This document shows positions 36,169-44,786 of a stretch of 64,000 nucleotides of DNA, one piece after another. Below the pieces are notes generated by a model that did not search any database, had not been told where the DNA came from, and was given only the letters and a program-made list of their open reading frames with translations. Position 1 is the first letter of the stretch, and each line of letters opens with the position of its first letter. This DNA comes from Paenibacillus oralis (GTDB taxonomy: Bacteria; Bacillota; Bacilli; Paenibacillales; Paenibacillaceae). The position numbers and the translations under genes were made by a program. The stretch covers positions 248,001 through 312,000 of the forward strand of contig NZ_RRCN01000001.1 in assembly GCF_003863965.1 (NCBI RefSeq), written 5' to 3'.

Positions 36169-37701
36169 GTGGTTAAATCGCTGCGATCCGGATTGATCCT
36201 TTCTACCTTGCTATTGTGGACCACCCAGCAAGTTGGCACCACCTTCGGGGAATACACCAGCGTAAGCGAGGATAATTCGGAAATCAAGGCTTGCCGGGTA
36301 TTTCCCAGCCAAATCGAAAGCCAACTTTCGCTGTTGGCCGAACACCTTGAACGGGCCGCTTCATTAAAAGGAAGATTGACGAGCGCTACCGTGATCCCTA
36401 CTGATTATAATCCATCCGCTAACGATTCGGTTCATGCCGGCGGCGATTCGACCGGCGACGAAGGTGCAAGCGGATTCGAGGCCAGCAGCCGGTTAAAGGC
36501 GGCCGCGGCCGGCCTGTCGGAGCGAATTGGTGAATTGAACGCCATGATTCAGCAGTTGGAGCAGCAAAAGGCCTTGAATCAGTCCATTTGGCAGGAGCTG
36601 CAGCAGGAAATCGCCGCCACCTCCGCGCCGATTCATGAACTGCTAACCTCGCTGAACGAGCTGGAGCCGAATTGCGCCGAACTGCCGCAAACGACGCTGC
36701 TGGACCGCATCGCCGACCTTTTGAAGCAGCACGAATTGCATTCCGGTCCGCTAAGCGGGACGCTGCAAGAGATCCTGGACTACTTGCGTTCCGTCCATCA
36801 ATTAGGATTGACGACGTCTGACGGCTTTGAAGCCGATAGCGATGCAGCTGTTGCCTTCGCCCAACCTTTCAAAAGCCAGATCGCTGTCGATGGGGACCCC
36901 GTCGGAGAAGAGTTGCTCGCATACTTTGAAAGCGTGCAGGCCTCGCTGCAGTCGGCCATAGACGGTCTGACCGCCGACATCTCTAGTCTAGAGGAGCAAA
37001 GAGCGCAGCTGTTGGCGGAGGCGGAAGAACAGCGATTGGCGGAAATCGAGCGGCTGAAGAAGCTGCAGGAGGAGCAGGCCAAACAAGAAGAGCAAGCCGA
37101 AGAGGGTGAACCGGCCGCCCCGGGCGAGACCGAGAACCCGAGCGATGGCGCTGCGCCTCCGCCGGGAGACGAACAACCGGCAACGGGTGAAGCGCCTGGC
37201 GATGGGGAGACCCCGACGGCTGGCGAGACGGGCGACGGGGATGTACGGACTCCTGTGGATGGCGACGACGACGCCGCTGTGGGCGAAAATTCCTCCTCCG
37301 CTGGAGAATCCGCCGATCCTAACGATTCACATGCAAACGAACCATCGCCGCCCCACCCGGATCAGCCTGCCGCAGGTCCAAGTCCCGCGCTGCCCGGAGA
37401 ACCGCTGGCTTCCGAAGATGGCGCGCCGGACGAAGGTGGGCAACCTGCCGGCCAACCAGAGGCGCCGGATCATGGCGACGCGCCTGTGTCGGAACCGCCG
37501 CTTCCGCCAACCCAACCGGATGCGACGGACGATCTCGACCTGACCAAACCGGAGGATGTGCTTCCGACCGGCGGCGGCGATTCGGCGGACGAAGATGAAG
37601 TTGAAGACGAGGACGAGGACGAGGATGAGTTAGGCCAGGCGGATTCCGCCGATGCCGATGCCGCCCCCTCTCCCGCAAATGATCCGAAAGGTGGTGAATG
37701 A
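36169..37701 (+). CDS. TapA-like secreted acidic protein, first gene of the matrix operon
   Basis: At least 510 residues. A hydrophobic segment (about 7-25) ends in TTFGEYTSVSEDN, like the SipW-processed TasA/CalY and TapA signals (GGTFAYFSDS type), followed by KACRVFP. Then come a helical, Gln/Leu-rich region (about 50-320, probable coiled coil) and a long Pro/Glu/Asp/Gly-rich acidic tail (about 320-510). B. subtilis TapA has the same plan (signal, folded part, acidic tail) and the same place before sipW and tasA, but sequence identity is not obvious. Start is uncertain: the GTG at 36169 lacks a ribosome binding site. AAAGGAGA at 36093-36100 precedes an in-frame CTG at 36109, which would add 20 very basic residues. 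Confidence 0.75.
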   Translation: MVKSLRSGLILSTLLLWTTQQVGTTFGEYTSVSEDNSEIKACRVFPSQIESQLSLLAEHLERAASLKGRLTSATVIPTDYNPSANDSVHAGGDSTGDEGASGFEASSRLKAAAAGLSERIGELNAMIQQLEQQKALNQSIWQELQQEIAATSAPIHELLTSLNELEPNCAELPQTTLLDRIADLLKQHELHSGPLSGTLQEILDYLRSVHQLGLTTSDGFEADSDAAVAFAQPFKSQIAVDGDPVGEELLAYFESVQASLQSAIDGLTADISSLEEQRAQLLAEAEEQRLAEIERLKKLQEEQAKQEEQAEEGEPAAPGETENPSDGAAPPPGDEQPATGEAPGDGETPTAGETGDGDVRTPVDGDDDAAVGENSSSAGESADPNDSHANEPSPPHPDQPAAGPSPALPGEPLASEDGAPDEGGQPAGQPEAPDHGDAPVSEPPLPPTQPDATDDLDLTKPEDVLPTGGGDSADEDEVEDEDEDEDELGQADSADADAAPSPANDPKGGE

Positions 37702-37704
37702 GTC

Positions 37705-38289
37705 ATGCGGATTCGAAAATGGTTGGGAAATGCGCTGACGGTTCTGATGGTGGCTGCCTTTATAACCGTGGCCGGCTCCGTCGTCATGTCGAAAACGTCC
37801 GGCAACGGACCGAATTTCTACGGTTATCAGTTGAAAACCGTGTTGTCCGGCTCGATGGAGCCCTCCATACCTACCGGTTCCATCGTGGCCATTAAGCCCG
37901 GAGGCGACATGACCCGATTTGCCGCCGGTGATGTCATCACCTTCCGGGCGGACGAACAGAAGCTGATTACCCACCGCATCGTCGAAGTAATCAGCAATGA
38001 GCAAACCGGCCAGCTCCTTTACCGGACCAAGGGAGACAACAACGATGCCGCCGACCTGGAGCCGGTTGATCCGGCCAATGTCACCGGCGTTTACACCGGC
38101 TTTACCGTCCCTTACATTGGATACGCTCTCAACTTCGCCGGGACGAAATTGGGGAACGTCACGCTGTTGATCATCCCGGGGGTCCTTTTGTTCCTGTATG
38201 CCTTAGCGTCCTTATGGAAAGCCATTTCGGGACTGGAAGACAAGAAGCCGGATCCGAACGCAGCCCAACCGGACACCAAGGCCCCATGA
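37705..38289 (+). CDS. sipW: SipW-type signal peptidase I
   Basis: 194 residues. An N-terminal membrane helix (about 10-28), the catalytic Ser50 in LSGSMEPSIPTGS, His90 in LITHRIVEV in place of the Lys of ordinary bacterial enzymes (the ER-type, SipW signature), KGDNNDAAD, and a second membrane helix (about 145-175). SipW processes TasA and TapA in B. subtilis. It starts 3 bp after the TapA-like stop and has AAAGGTGG upstream. It is followed by its presumed substrate gene tasA. Confidence 0.95.
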   Translation: MRIRKWLGNALTVLMVAAFITVAGSVVMSKTSGNGPNFYGYQLKTVLSGSMEPSIPTGSIVAIKPGGDMTRFAAGDVITFRADEQKLITHRIVEVISNEQTGQLLYRTKGDNNDAADLEPVDPANVTGVYTGFTVPYIGYALNFAGTKLGNVTLLIIPGVLLFLYALASLWKAISGLEDKKPDPNAAQPDTKAP

Positions 38290-38387
38290 CGCGCTGTATC
38301 GCTTGTTTCCTACTTTCGGTTGTTCTCCTTATGACTTCATAAGGGTGCAATAATAAAAAATCAATTAAAATTAGGGAGGAATTGGGT

Positions 38388-38981
38388 ATGGGTATCAAAA
38401 AGACATTGGGTTTTGGAGTAGCTACCGCAGCGCTTGGATTGACTTTGATCGGTGGAGGCACGTTCGCTTACTTTAGCGATTCCATTGAAACGACCGGCAC
38501 ATTCGCCGCAGGCACCTTGGATCTCAACGCCGATCCGACGGCGATCATTGACGTGGGCAACCTCAAACCAGGGGATTCCGCAACCCGCACGTTCCAACTG
38601 AAAAACGACGGTACGCTCGACATCGCCAAGGTATTGCTGAAAACGACCTATACGGTTGTGAATAAGCCGGGCGCCCCTGAAAACGTGGATGACTTCGGCA
38701 AACATATCGTCGTTAAATTTTTGAAGAACCTCGACAAAGGGGAAACCGTCATTTACCAAACCACACTGTATGACCTGCAAAATTTAGCCCCTGACGCCGT
38801 GGAAAACAAATGGGTGGCTTGGTTCGAAGAGCACGGGGGTCTGAAAGCCGGCGATACCGACGACCTGATCGTCAACTTCGAATTCAAGGATAACGGTCAG
38901 GATCAAAACGAGTTCCAAGGTGACGCTTTGAACCTGAAATGGACATTCGAAGCAAAGCAAGGCGCAGGAGAATTCAAATAA
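38388..38981 (+). CDS. tasA: TasA/CalY-family matrix fibre protein
   Basis: 197 residues. The signal segment ends GGGTFAYFSDSIE, followed by TTGTFAAGTLDLN, the hallmark of TasA/CalY (camelysin) proteins. The rest is a beta-rich domain with KPGDSATRTFQLKNDG. It is the major protein fibre of the biofilm matrix in Bacillus. AGGGAGGA precedes the ATG at 38388; the frame is open to a TTG at 38382. A strong terminator follows, closing the operon. Confidence 0.95.
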   Translation: MGIKKTLGFGVATAALGLTLIGGGTFAYFSDSIETTGTFAAGTLDLNADPTAIIDVGNLKPGDSATRTFQLKNDGTLDIAKVLLKTTYTVVNKPGAPENVDDFGKHIVVKFLKNLDKGETVIYQTTLYDLQNLAPDAVENKWVAWFEEHGGLKAGDTDDLIVNFEFKDNGQDQNEFQGDALNLKWTFEAKQGAGEFK

Positions 38982-39001
38982 TTCAGCCGTCAAATCGAAG
39001 C

Positions 39002-39043
39002 AGAACACCTTACCCCGCTCCTCGGGTTAAGGTGTTCTTTTCT
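39002..39043 (+). terminator. Terminator of the matrix operon
   Basis: AGAACACCTTA paired with TAAGGTGTTCT around a CCC/GGG inner stem, followed by TTTTCTT. Confidence 0.92.
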
Positions 39044-39134
39044 TCACGAAAATTCCGACTATACGCCTTTGTCCTATCACGTATATTTTGATATAATGGC
39101 ATCAAATTATTTCTGATAGAAGGGCGATCGCTAC

Positions 39135-39470
39135 ATGGCAGAACGTATTGGCGAACGCATCCAGAAAATCCGCCAGAACCGGGGATATTCCTTGTCCGAG
39201 CTTGCGGATAAAGCGGATGTGGCAAAATCCTACCTGAGCAATGTCGAACGAAATATTCAATCGAATCCTTCCATTTCCTTCATCGAGAAAATCGCCGATG
39301 CTTTAAACGTTTCGATCCACCTGCTCTTGTACGGCGACCGCCCTGCGGAGGACTTGCTTGACCCGGAATGGTGGGAGCTGGTGCAGGAAGCGATGGCTTC
39401 TGGCGTCAGCAAAAAAGAGTTCAAGGACTTCCTCGAATACCAGAAGTGGAAACTGGGGCAAAAGGAATAA
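39135..39470 (+). CDS. sinR: SinR-family repressor
   Basis: 111 residues. An N-terminal Xre-type helix-turn-helix (about 5-62, YSLSELADKADVAKSYLSNVERN) is followed by a C-terminal SinR/SinI dimerisation segment (about 76-106, DPEWWELVQEAM...FKDFLEYQKWK). SinR represses matrix genes and is titrated by SinI. It is transcribed separately, 150 bp after tasA. In B. subtilis sinI and sinR are adjacent; here they flank the matrix operon on opposite sides. Confidence 0.93.
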   Translation: MAERIGERIQKIRQNRGYSLSELADKADVAKSYLSNVERNIQSNPSISFIEKIADALNVSIHLLLYGDRPAEDLLDPEWWELVQEAMASGVSKKEFKDFLEYQKWKLGQKE

Positions 39471-39517
39471 CGGCCAGCGCAAAAAAAGCCTGCGCATTCC
39501 CATACGTTGGATGCGCG

Positions 39518-39558
39518 AGGGGAATGGGTATGGGGTTTCACCCCACATCCATTCCCCT
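39518..39558 (+). terminator. Hairpin after sinR, probable terminator
   Basis: AGGGGAATGG...CCATTCCCCT with an inner GGGGTTTCACCCC stem, followed by CTTCGGTTTT. The T run is modest. Confidence 0.6.
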
Positions 39559-39644
39559 CTTCGGTTTTACTCCTAGAACCCTTCCCTTCTTTCATCAGCA
39601 GAAGCACCGAGGATCTCGGCTCTTTCTAAACTTTGGACGCTGCT

Positions 39645-39829
39645 CTAAGGGACTCCAGCGACCTTATCCGTCCATTTCCCGAGTATTTCCCAGCCTAACG
39701 GACCCACATGACTCTATTTGGCTCAAACCCAGTTCATCCGGGCCGATTTGAGGTAAATAAGGTCATCTGTGTCCGTTGCATTTTGCAAACGTCCGTTTTT
39801 CCGCAAATAACGGCTCTGGTGTCCCTTAG
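39645..39829. repeat. Intergenic repeat element, family C copy 1
   Basis: 185 bp bounded by CTAAGGGACTCCAG and the inverse CTGGTGTCCCTTAG (one mismatch between ends). The core contains TTTCCCGAGTATTTCCCAG and GATTTGAGGTAAATAA. It aligns without length change to 49572-49756. It lies between convergent genes (sinR and yuiB). Confidence 0.9.
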
Positions 39830-39919
39830 CCTTCAGATTCCTCTTCCCTTCTTTACCTGCGTATCGTCGACTATACTTTCAAGGAAGCCCAACCGTGTTT
39901 AGAGGCAGTTTTTCTTGCC

Positions 39920-40213
39920 TTAAAACATTTTGTAACCGGCCTGCCGCAGCTTGCGGATCGTCCATCCGCTCAAGATGGCTCCGCCAAGCCCGGCCAGCGC
40001 CGTCAAATAATCGACCAGCCGGAACGATGCCAAATAAACGCCGAAGCTTTTGTCATGATTCCACAAGGTGTACACGACGATCGGCAAAATGACCAAAATG
40101 AAAATATATGCGGGAAACCACGTCGTTTTCATCAGCATGTTCAGAATGAAACCGATGCCAAACATCATGACGAAAAACAAAACCATCAGAATCAACACGA
40201 TGAGCCAGCCCAT
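39920..40213 (-). CDS. yuiB: YuiB-like small membrane protein
   Basis: 97 residues with two or three hydrophobic helices: MGWLIVLILMVLFFVMMFGIGF at the start, then FILVILPIVVYTLW and TALAGLGGAILSGW. Size, composition and nearness to NDH-2 and yumC genes fit B. subtilis YuiB, a conserved membrane protein of unknown function. It is convergent to sinR. Confidence 0.75.
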   Translation of the reverse strand: MGWLIVLILMVLFFVMMFGIGFILNMLMKTTWFPAYIFILVILPIVVYTLWNHDKSFGVYLASFRLVDYLTALAGLGGAILSGWTIRKLRQAGYKMF

Positions 40214-40498
40214 CGTTCTCCCACCCTTCTAAGAGGTAGTTCAAAAAGTCCTCTCGGTGCTCCAAACCTGACTTTTGAACCTTTATTCAAACAGCAGTCC
40301 AAAACGCGAACTATAAAATAAATCACACGAATTCAAGCTAGTAGTTAGTTTACTAGAAAAAATGTCACGAAGCAATGAACTTTACATGAAATATTGGTGA
40401 ATCGGTTTGCCCCGTCCGCCTACCATGCGATACAATAAGAGCAGCACAATTTCCTATACATGGATAATGGTTAGATATTGATCTAGGAGTGATTATAA

Positions 40499-41245
40499 AT
40501 GAACGAAGCGGCATTAACCCTGGACGGTTGGTATGCCCTCCACGATTTCCGCACAATCAACTGGAAAGCCTGGAAAGCGGCGGACGACGAAGAGCGCGCC
40601 GGCGCCCTGGAGGAGCTGCACCACTTCCTGCAGGAATGGAACGATATGGAGCAAAATAAAACGGGCAGCACTGCGGTCTACTCGATCGTCGGCCAAAAAG
40701 CGGACATCGTGTTTATGCATCTCCGGGAAACGATGGAGGAACTGAACGCGCTGGAAACGGCCTTCAACAAAACGACGTTCGCGGAATATACGACCAAGGC
40801 CTACTCCTACGTCAGCGTCGTCGAGCTCAGCAACTATTTGGGCTCCGGCGACGGCGACCCTAAAGCCAACCCGGAAGTGATGGCCCGCCTGCAGCCGATT
40901 TTGCCCAAAGCGAAGCATCTGTGCTTCTACCCGATGAACAAAAAGCGCGACCTCAGCGACAACTGGTACATGCTGTCGATGGAAGAGCGCCGCGCCATGA
41001 TGCGCAGCCACGGCATGATTGGGCGAGGCTACGCCGGCAAGGTGAAGCAGATCATCACCGGCTCCGTCGGCTTCGATGATTGGGAATGGGGCGTCACCTT
41101 GTTCTCCGATGACCCGCTGCAGTTCAAAAAGCTGGTGTACGAAATGCGCTTCGATGAAGTGAGCGCGCGGTTCGGCGAATTCGGCAGCTTTTTCGTCGGC
41201 AACCTGCTGAACGCGGAGCTGCTTGACGAAATGCTAAAGCTGTAA
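40499..41245 (+). CDS. hemQ: HemQ, coproheme decarboxylase
   Basis: 248 residues of the chlorite-dismutase-like family. It makes protoheme from coproheme in the Gram-positive coproporphyrin branch. Proximal heme ligand His171 is in [10 protein letters not shown]. The catalytic Tyr region is [12 protein letters not shown], and PMNKKRD holds propionate-contacting residues. AGGAGTG precedes the ATG. It stands alone between yuiB (divergent) and a repeat element. Confidence 0.97.
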   Translation: MNEAALTLDGWYALHDFRTINWKAWKAADDEERAGALEELHHFLQEWNDMEQNKTGSTAVYSIVGQKADIVFMHLRETMEELNALETAFNKTTFAEYTTKAYSYVSVVELSNYLGSGDGDPKANPEVMARLQPILPKAKHLCFYPMNKKRDLSDNWYMLSMEERRAMMRSHGMIGRGYAGKVKQIITGSVGFDDWEWGVTLFSDDPLQFKKLVYEMRFDEVSARFGEFGSFFVGNLLNAELLDEMLKL

Positions 41246-41256
41246 CAAGTAAATAA

Positions 41257-41305
41257 GGGATATGAGGCCTCGCGGACGGTTTCGCCGTGCTGCCCCATAT
41301 CCCTT
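41257..41305 (+). terminator. Terminator after hemQ
   Basis: AAGGGATATG pairs with CATATCCCTT around a CG-rich inner loop, followed by TTCCTTTATT. Confidence 0.75.
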
Positions 41306-41356
41306 TTCCTTTATTCTATGTCGTACCGCGCCCTATCTCACTCCACTACCACCACG

Positions 41357-41540
41357 AACTGCAAAAGTGCAGTCTGTTCTCATCAAAATGCCCCTAAAAT
41401 AGCCGATCAAATGCAAAAGCGCAGTTCGTCTCCGCCTATACAACCATATTTTTACAGATTCGCTCTTTTCAACTGCACTTTTGCAGTCCGTTGCCTCCAA
41501 AGGGGAAAATTGGGCCACATGAGATGTACTTTTGCATTTC
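41357..41540. repeat. Intergenic repeat element, family A copy 2
   Basis: About 184 bp. Outer ends are ACTGCAAAAGTGCAGT and GTACTTTTGCA; the inner pair is ATGCAAAAGCGCAG (41411) and CAACTGCACTTTTGCAG (41470). Same layout and words as 22676-22858. It lies between convergent genes (hemQ and the 82-residue protein gene). Confidence 0.75.
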
Positions 41541-41582
41541 GTTTAAACAAAAAAGAGGCCCCGCATAAAAAGTTACGGACGA

Positions 41583-41620
41583 AAAAGGGCATGCCCCCAA
41601 CACACGGGCACCCCCTTCTT
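41583..41620 (-). terminator. Hairpin after the 82-residue protein gene
   Basis: AAGGG-GCCC on one side and GGGC-CCCTT on the other form an interrupted stem; the minus strand of the far arm reads into GCCCTTTTTCG. The T run supports a terminator. Confidence 0.5.
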
Positions 41621-41869
41621 TTACTCATCCTCTTCCCCGGATTTCAGCGATTCGAGAAATTCCGCCGTCGCCCGGTCGCGGTCCCGGCTTTTCTCCTTCA
41701 GCCGCTCGATCGCCGGAAGGATCAGGATGTCGACTTCCTTCTGGATCGTATACGACAAATCGTAACGCTGCTGCGACTCGAGGAAGGAACCAACCTCCAT
41801 CAGCGCATTGTACCGGTCCAGTTCCTCCCGGGTCAACAGCCCGCGCACCTGAACGCTGCAGTGGCGCAT
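41621..41869 (-). CDS. Conserved-looking 82-residue protein downstream of NDH-2
   Basis: 82 residues, mostly charged and helical (LTREELDRYNALMEVGSFLE...YDLSYTIQKEVDILILPAIERL), with no membrane segment or metal motif. Its ATG lies one base after the NDH-2 stop (TAA-A-ATG), with no clear ribosome binding site of its own, so translation is probably coupled. I do not recognise a family. A link with NDH-2 is inferred from the arrangement only. Confidence 0.65.
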   Translation of the reverse strand: MRHCSVQVRGLLTREELDRYNALMEVGSFLESQQRYDLSYTIQKEVDILILPAIERLKEKSRDRDRATAEFLESLKSGEEDE

Positions 41870-41870
41870 T

Positions 41871-43064
41871 TTAGAAAAATCTGCCTTTTCTCAGCACGAG
41901 CGGAATGCCGCCGATAATAAACAGATAGCGCATATCCACCATTTTTTTCAACTGGGCCGCCACCCAGCCTTTATAGGTCTTGCCGAAAGCCGAAGCGATC
42001 GCTTCGCCTTTGCCGAGGGAAGCCACCGTTCCTTTATGGCTGAACACGAACTTTTTCATTTCCTTGCTGCGGATCGAAGCTACGACGTTTTGCGCGCAGG
42101 TGACGCCCTGCTGCATGGCGATTTGAGCCGTCGGAGGATACGGCCGGCCCTCCGGATTAATCACCAGCGAATTATCGCCGATAATATAGATGTTGTCATG
42201 TCCCGGCGCCCGCAAATATTCGTCGACCTTCACGCGCCCGCGGGCCGTTTCGAAGCCGGCCGCTTCGATCAGCCGGTTGCCGCGGATACCGCCGGTCCAA
42301 ACCACCGTGGCCGATTTGATTTCTTCGCCCGTAGCCAAAACCACGCCATCCTGCGAGCATTCTTTGATCGCCACGCCGATTTTGAACTGGACGCCCTTCT
42401 TGCGGAGCACTTCCATCGCGTAATCGACCAGTTCGGGATCGAAGCCGGGCAGCGCCGTCGGAGCCGCCTCCACGTTGTAGACATTGACCAGGTTAGGATC
42501 AACGTCGTATTCTTTGCATAGCTGCGGGATGCGGTCGGCAAGCTCGGCCACGAATTCGATGCCGCTGAACCCGGCGCCGCCCACCACGAAATTCAAACGA
42601 TCGGTGCGGGTTTCATCCAATTTGTACAGCGCAAACTGATATTCGATATGCTGCCGGATCAAGCGCACGGAGTTGATGCTGCGGATCGTCATCGCATATT
42701 CCGTCAGCCCCGGAATGCCAAACGATTCCGGTTCGCCGCCCAGCGCAATAATAAGGTAATCGTATGACAACGTGCCGTCCTGAAGCACGACTTTCTTATC
42801 GGCCAGGCGGATTTCCTGAACATTGGATTTCACCAAATCGATTTTGAATTCATCGATCAGCTTGGAAATCGCTACGCGGGTATGATCGATCGAATCGGTT
42901 CCCGCCGCAGGCATATGCAGATGGGTCGTAAAATAATGATAATCGTGACGGTTCACCAAGGTTACGTCCGCTTCGTTGTAGTTCAATTCCTTCTGCAGAC
43001 GTTGCGCGGTCAAAATCCCGCCATACCCCGCCCCAAGAATCACGATCTTCGGTATGGTACTCAT
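41871..43064 (-). CDS. ndh: Type II NADH dehydrogenase (NDH-2, YumB/Ndh-like)
   Basis: 397 residues. It passes electrons from NADH to menaquinone without pumping protons and sits on the inner membrane face. FAD site VILGAGYGGIL at the N-terminus, NAD site FVVGGAGFSGIEFVAELADRI, second FAD block IYIIGDNSLV, and the quinone-side AQIAMQQG. A hydrophobic/basic C-terminus probably provides membrane attachment. AAGGAG precedes the ATG. It is divergent from yumC. Confidence 0.93.
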   Translation of the reverse strand: MSTIPKIVILGAGYGGILTAQRLQKELNYNEADVTLVNRHDYHYFTTHLHMPAAGTDSIDHTRVAISKLIDEFKIDLVKSNVQEIRLADKKVVLQDGTLSYDYLIIALGGEPESFGIPGLTEYAMTIRSINSVRLIRQHIEYQFALYKLDETRTDRLNFVVGGAGFSGIEFVAELADRIPQLCKEYDVDPNLVNVYNVEAAPTALPGFDPELVDYAMEVLRKKGVQFKIGVAIKECSQDGVVLATGEEIKSATVVWTGGIRGNRLIEAAGFETARGRVKVDEYLRAPGHDNIYIIGDNSLVINPEGRPYPPTAQIAMQQGVTCAQNVVASIRSKEMKKFVFSHKGTVASLGKGEAIASAFGKTYKGWVAAQLKKMVDMRYLFIIGGIPLVLRKGRFF

Positions 43065-43125
43065 GAATTTGTTCTCCTTCCAAATGTAAACACTCTATAT
43101 TTATTTATTAACCCATTTATGTTTA

Positions 43126-43139
43126 TGTGAAAATTCACA
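43126..43139. promoter_or_regulatory. Palindrome TGTGAAAATTCACA upstream of NDH-2
   Basis: A perfect inverted repeat in the 347-bp divergent region, about 60 bp before the NDH-2 start. It resembles the Rex box (TTGTGA-N6-TCACAA), but the spacer is two bases shorter. B. subtilis ndh is Rex-controlled, so a redox operator is plausible. No gene is seen in 43065-43411. Confidence 0.4.
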
Positions 43140-43411
43140 CATAAGAAAAGCTTCTATCGACTTTATATCAATGGAGCCGTATTTTTCATAAATGTACTTT
43201 TTTCGTCACATATAAATGTACATACATTTGAATAATATCGACTTTTACATAAAAGATCAAGTCTTAATTTGCGCGCCATTGCGGGACTTTCCACCTTTTT
43301 CTTGACGTTTTTCCGCCTGACCGGCCTTTCCTTTGCAAGTCGAAGCGGGGCGTTTATAATAAAGTAGAAATGACATTTATAAAAGAGAAACCATCTGGAG
43401 GTGTTTGGCCC

Positions 43412-44413
43412 GTGTCATCCCAAAGCAATAGCGGTGAATTTACCGATCTGCTGATTATCGGCGGCGGCCCGGCAGGCATGTTTGCCGCCTTTTACGGAGG
43501 AATGAGAAAGGCTTCCGTCAAACTTATCGAAAGTATGCCTCAACTGGGGGGACAGGTTGCTGCCCTTTACCCTGAGAAATATATTTATGATATCGCCGGT
43601 TTCCCCAAGATCACCGGTCAGGAGCTGATCAACAACCTGAACGAGCAGCTCAAGCTGTTTCAGCCGGACATCCGGCTGGAAGAAAAAGTGCTCCAAATCG
43701 AGAAAAAAGACGAACGCCATTTCGTCGTAACGACCGATAAAGACGTGCATCAGGCACGCGCCATCATTATTACCGCAGGCGTTGGCGCCTTCGAACCGCG
43801 CCGGCTGGAGCTCGAAAACGCTGAAGCGTTCGAGAAAACGAACCTTCATTATTTCGTCAGCGACATGAACCGGTTCCGCGGCAAAAAAGTGCTGATCAGC
43901 GGCGGCGGCGATTCCGCCGTGGACTGGGCGCTCATGCTTGAACCGATCGCCGAGCAAGTGACGCTCATTCACCGCCGGGACAAATTCCGCGCCCATGAAC
44001 ACAGCGTGGAGCAGTTGATGAACTCCCGCGTGCAAGTGATCACGCCGACGGAAATCACCGCGCTGCACGGTGAAGAGCGCATCGAGCGCGTCATCCTTGC
44101 CGACGTCAAAACGAAAGAAACGCGGGAAATCGCCGTTGACGATGTTATCGTCAATTTCGGTTTCGTTTCCTCGCTTGGTCCGATCGCCGAATGGGGGCTC
44201 GACATCGAAACCAACGCGATCGTCGTCGATTCGCGGATGGAAAGCTCGATTCCCGGCATTTTTGCCGCCGGAGACATTACGACATATCCCGGCAAACTCG
44301 ATCTGATCGCCGTCGGCTTCGGCGAAGCGCCAACCGCGGTCAACAACGCCAAGGTGTATATCGACCCGGACGCCAAACTGTCTCCGGGCCACAGCAGCAA
44401 CATGAAACTGTAA
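43412..44413 (+). CDS. yumC: Ferredoxin/flavodoxin-NADP+ reductase, YumC type
   Basis: 333 residues of the thioredoxin-reductase-like ferredoxin-NADP+ reductases. FAD site [19 protein letters not shown] site [15 protein letters not shown], and closing FAD block GIFAAGDIT. It lacks the CxxC of thioredoxin reductase, as expected. The frame opens at 43370, but GGAGGTG lies 8 bases before the GTG at 43412, which gives a typical N-terminus [14 protein letters not shown]. It reduces ferredoxin or flavodoxin. Confidence 0.95.
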   Translation: MSSQSNSGEFTDLLIIGGGPAGMFAAFYGGMRKASVKLIESMPQLGGQVAALYPEKYIYDIAGFPKITGQELINNLNEQLKLFQPDIRLEEKVLQIEKKDERHFVVTTDKDVHQARAIIITAGVGAFEPRRLELENAEAFEKTNLHYFVSDMNRFRGKKVLISGGGDSAVDWALMLEPIAEQVTLIHRRDKFRAHEHSVEQLMNSRVQVITPTEITALHGEERIERVILADVKTKETREIAVDDVIVNFGFVSSLGPIAEWGLDIETNAIVVDSRMESSIPGIFAAGDITTYPGKLDLIAVGFGEAPTAVNNAKVYIDPDAKLSPGHSSNMKL

Positions 44414-44436
44414 TCCATACATGAGATTGCAAACAA

Positions 44437-44487
44437 AAGGGTATCTTACCTATACGGAATATTCTGCCGTAAAGGAGAGATACCCTT
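44437..44487 (+). promoter_or_regulatory. Hairpin covering the start of the zinc-ribbon gene
   Basis: AAGGGTATCT (44437-44446) and AGATACCCTT (44478-44487) are perfect inverted repeats, with an inner ACGG/CCGT pair. The AAAGGAG Shine-Dalgarno lies in the stem-loop just before the right arm, and the TTG start overlaps the arm. It can act as a yumC terminator-like structure and could also hide the start of the next gene. Confidence 0.55.
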
Positions 44488-44734
44488 GCCTTTTATATGC
44501 CCGTTATGCAACGGCTTGGCATCACTAACCGCCACCTGTCCCGATTGCGGACACGTACTTGAGAACGCCGGAAGGAAAGAGGATTACGTCGGGCCTTACA
44601 GCCCTTACGGTTCGGCGGATCAATACACTTCCGCGATCTCCGCGAACATTCCGTCCGGCTGCGAACATGTTGTCCAATGTCCGCATTGTCATGAAGCCTA
44701 TATTTATCATGTGAACGCTTGGCAAGCGCCATAA
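44486..44734 (+). CDS. Small zinc-ribbon protein
   Basis: 82 residues starting from a TTG 8 bases after AAAGGAG. Two CxxC pairs near the N-terminus (ICPLCNG and TCPDCGH) form a zinc ribbon. A third pair, CPHCHEAY, is near the C-terminus with a further Cys in GCEHVVQ. The central part is Tyr/Ser-rich. It follows yumC by 72 bp. No specific function is recognised. Confidence 0.75.
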   Translation: MPFICPLCNGLASLTATCPDCGHVLENAGRKEDYVGPYSPYGSADQYTSAISANIPSGCEHVVQCPHCHEAYIYHVNAWQAP

Positions 44735-44738
44735 AAGT

Positions 44739-44774
44739 TGTGGATAACTCACTATACATTCAAACTGTGGATAA
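44739..44774. promoter_or_regulatory. Two perfect DnaA boxes downstream of sda
   Basis: TGTGGATAA at 44739-44747 and again at 44766-44774, 27 bases apart, matching the DnaA consensus TTATCCACA on the opposite strand. Confidence 0.75.
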
Positions 44775-44786
44775 GATTGTCCCATT

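Noticed and set aside
37106-37543. Arg/Pro-rich plus-strand frame inside the TapA-like gene
   Set aside because: It is a frame-shifted reading of the low-complexity acidic tail; no ribosome binding site.
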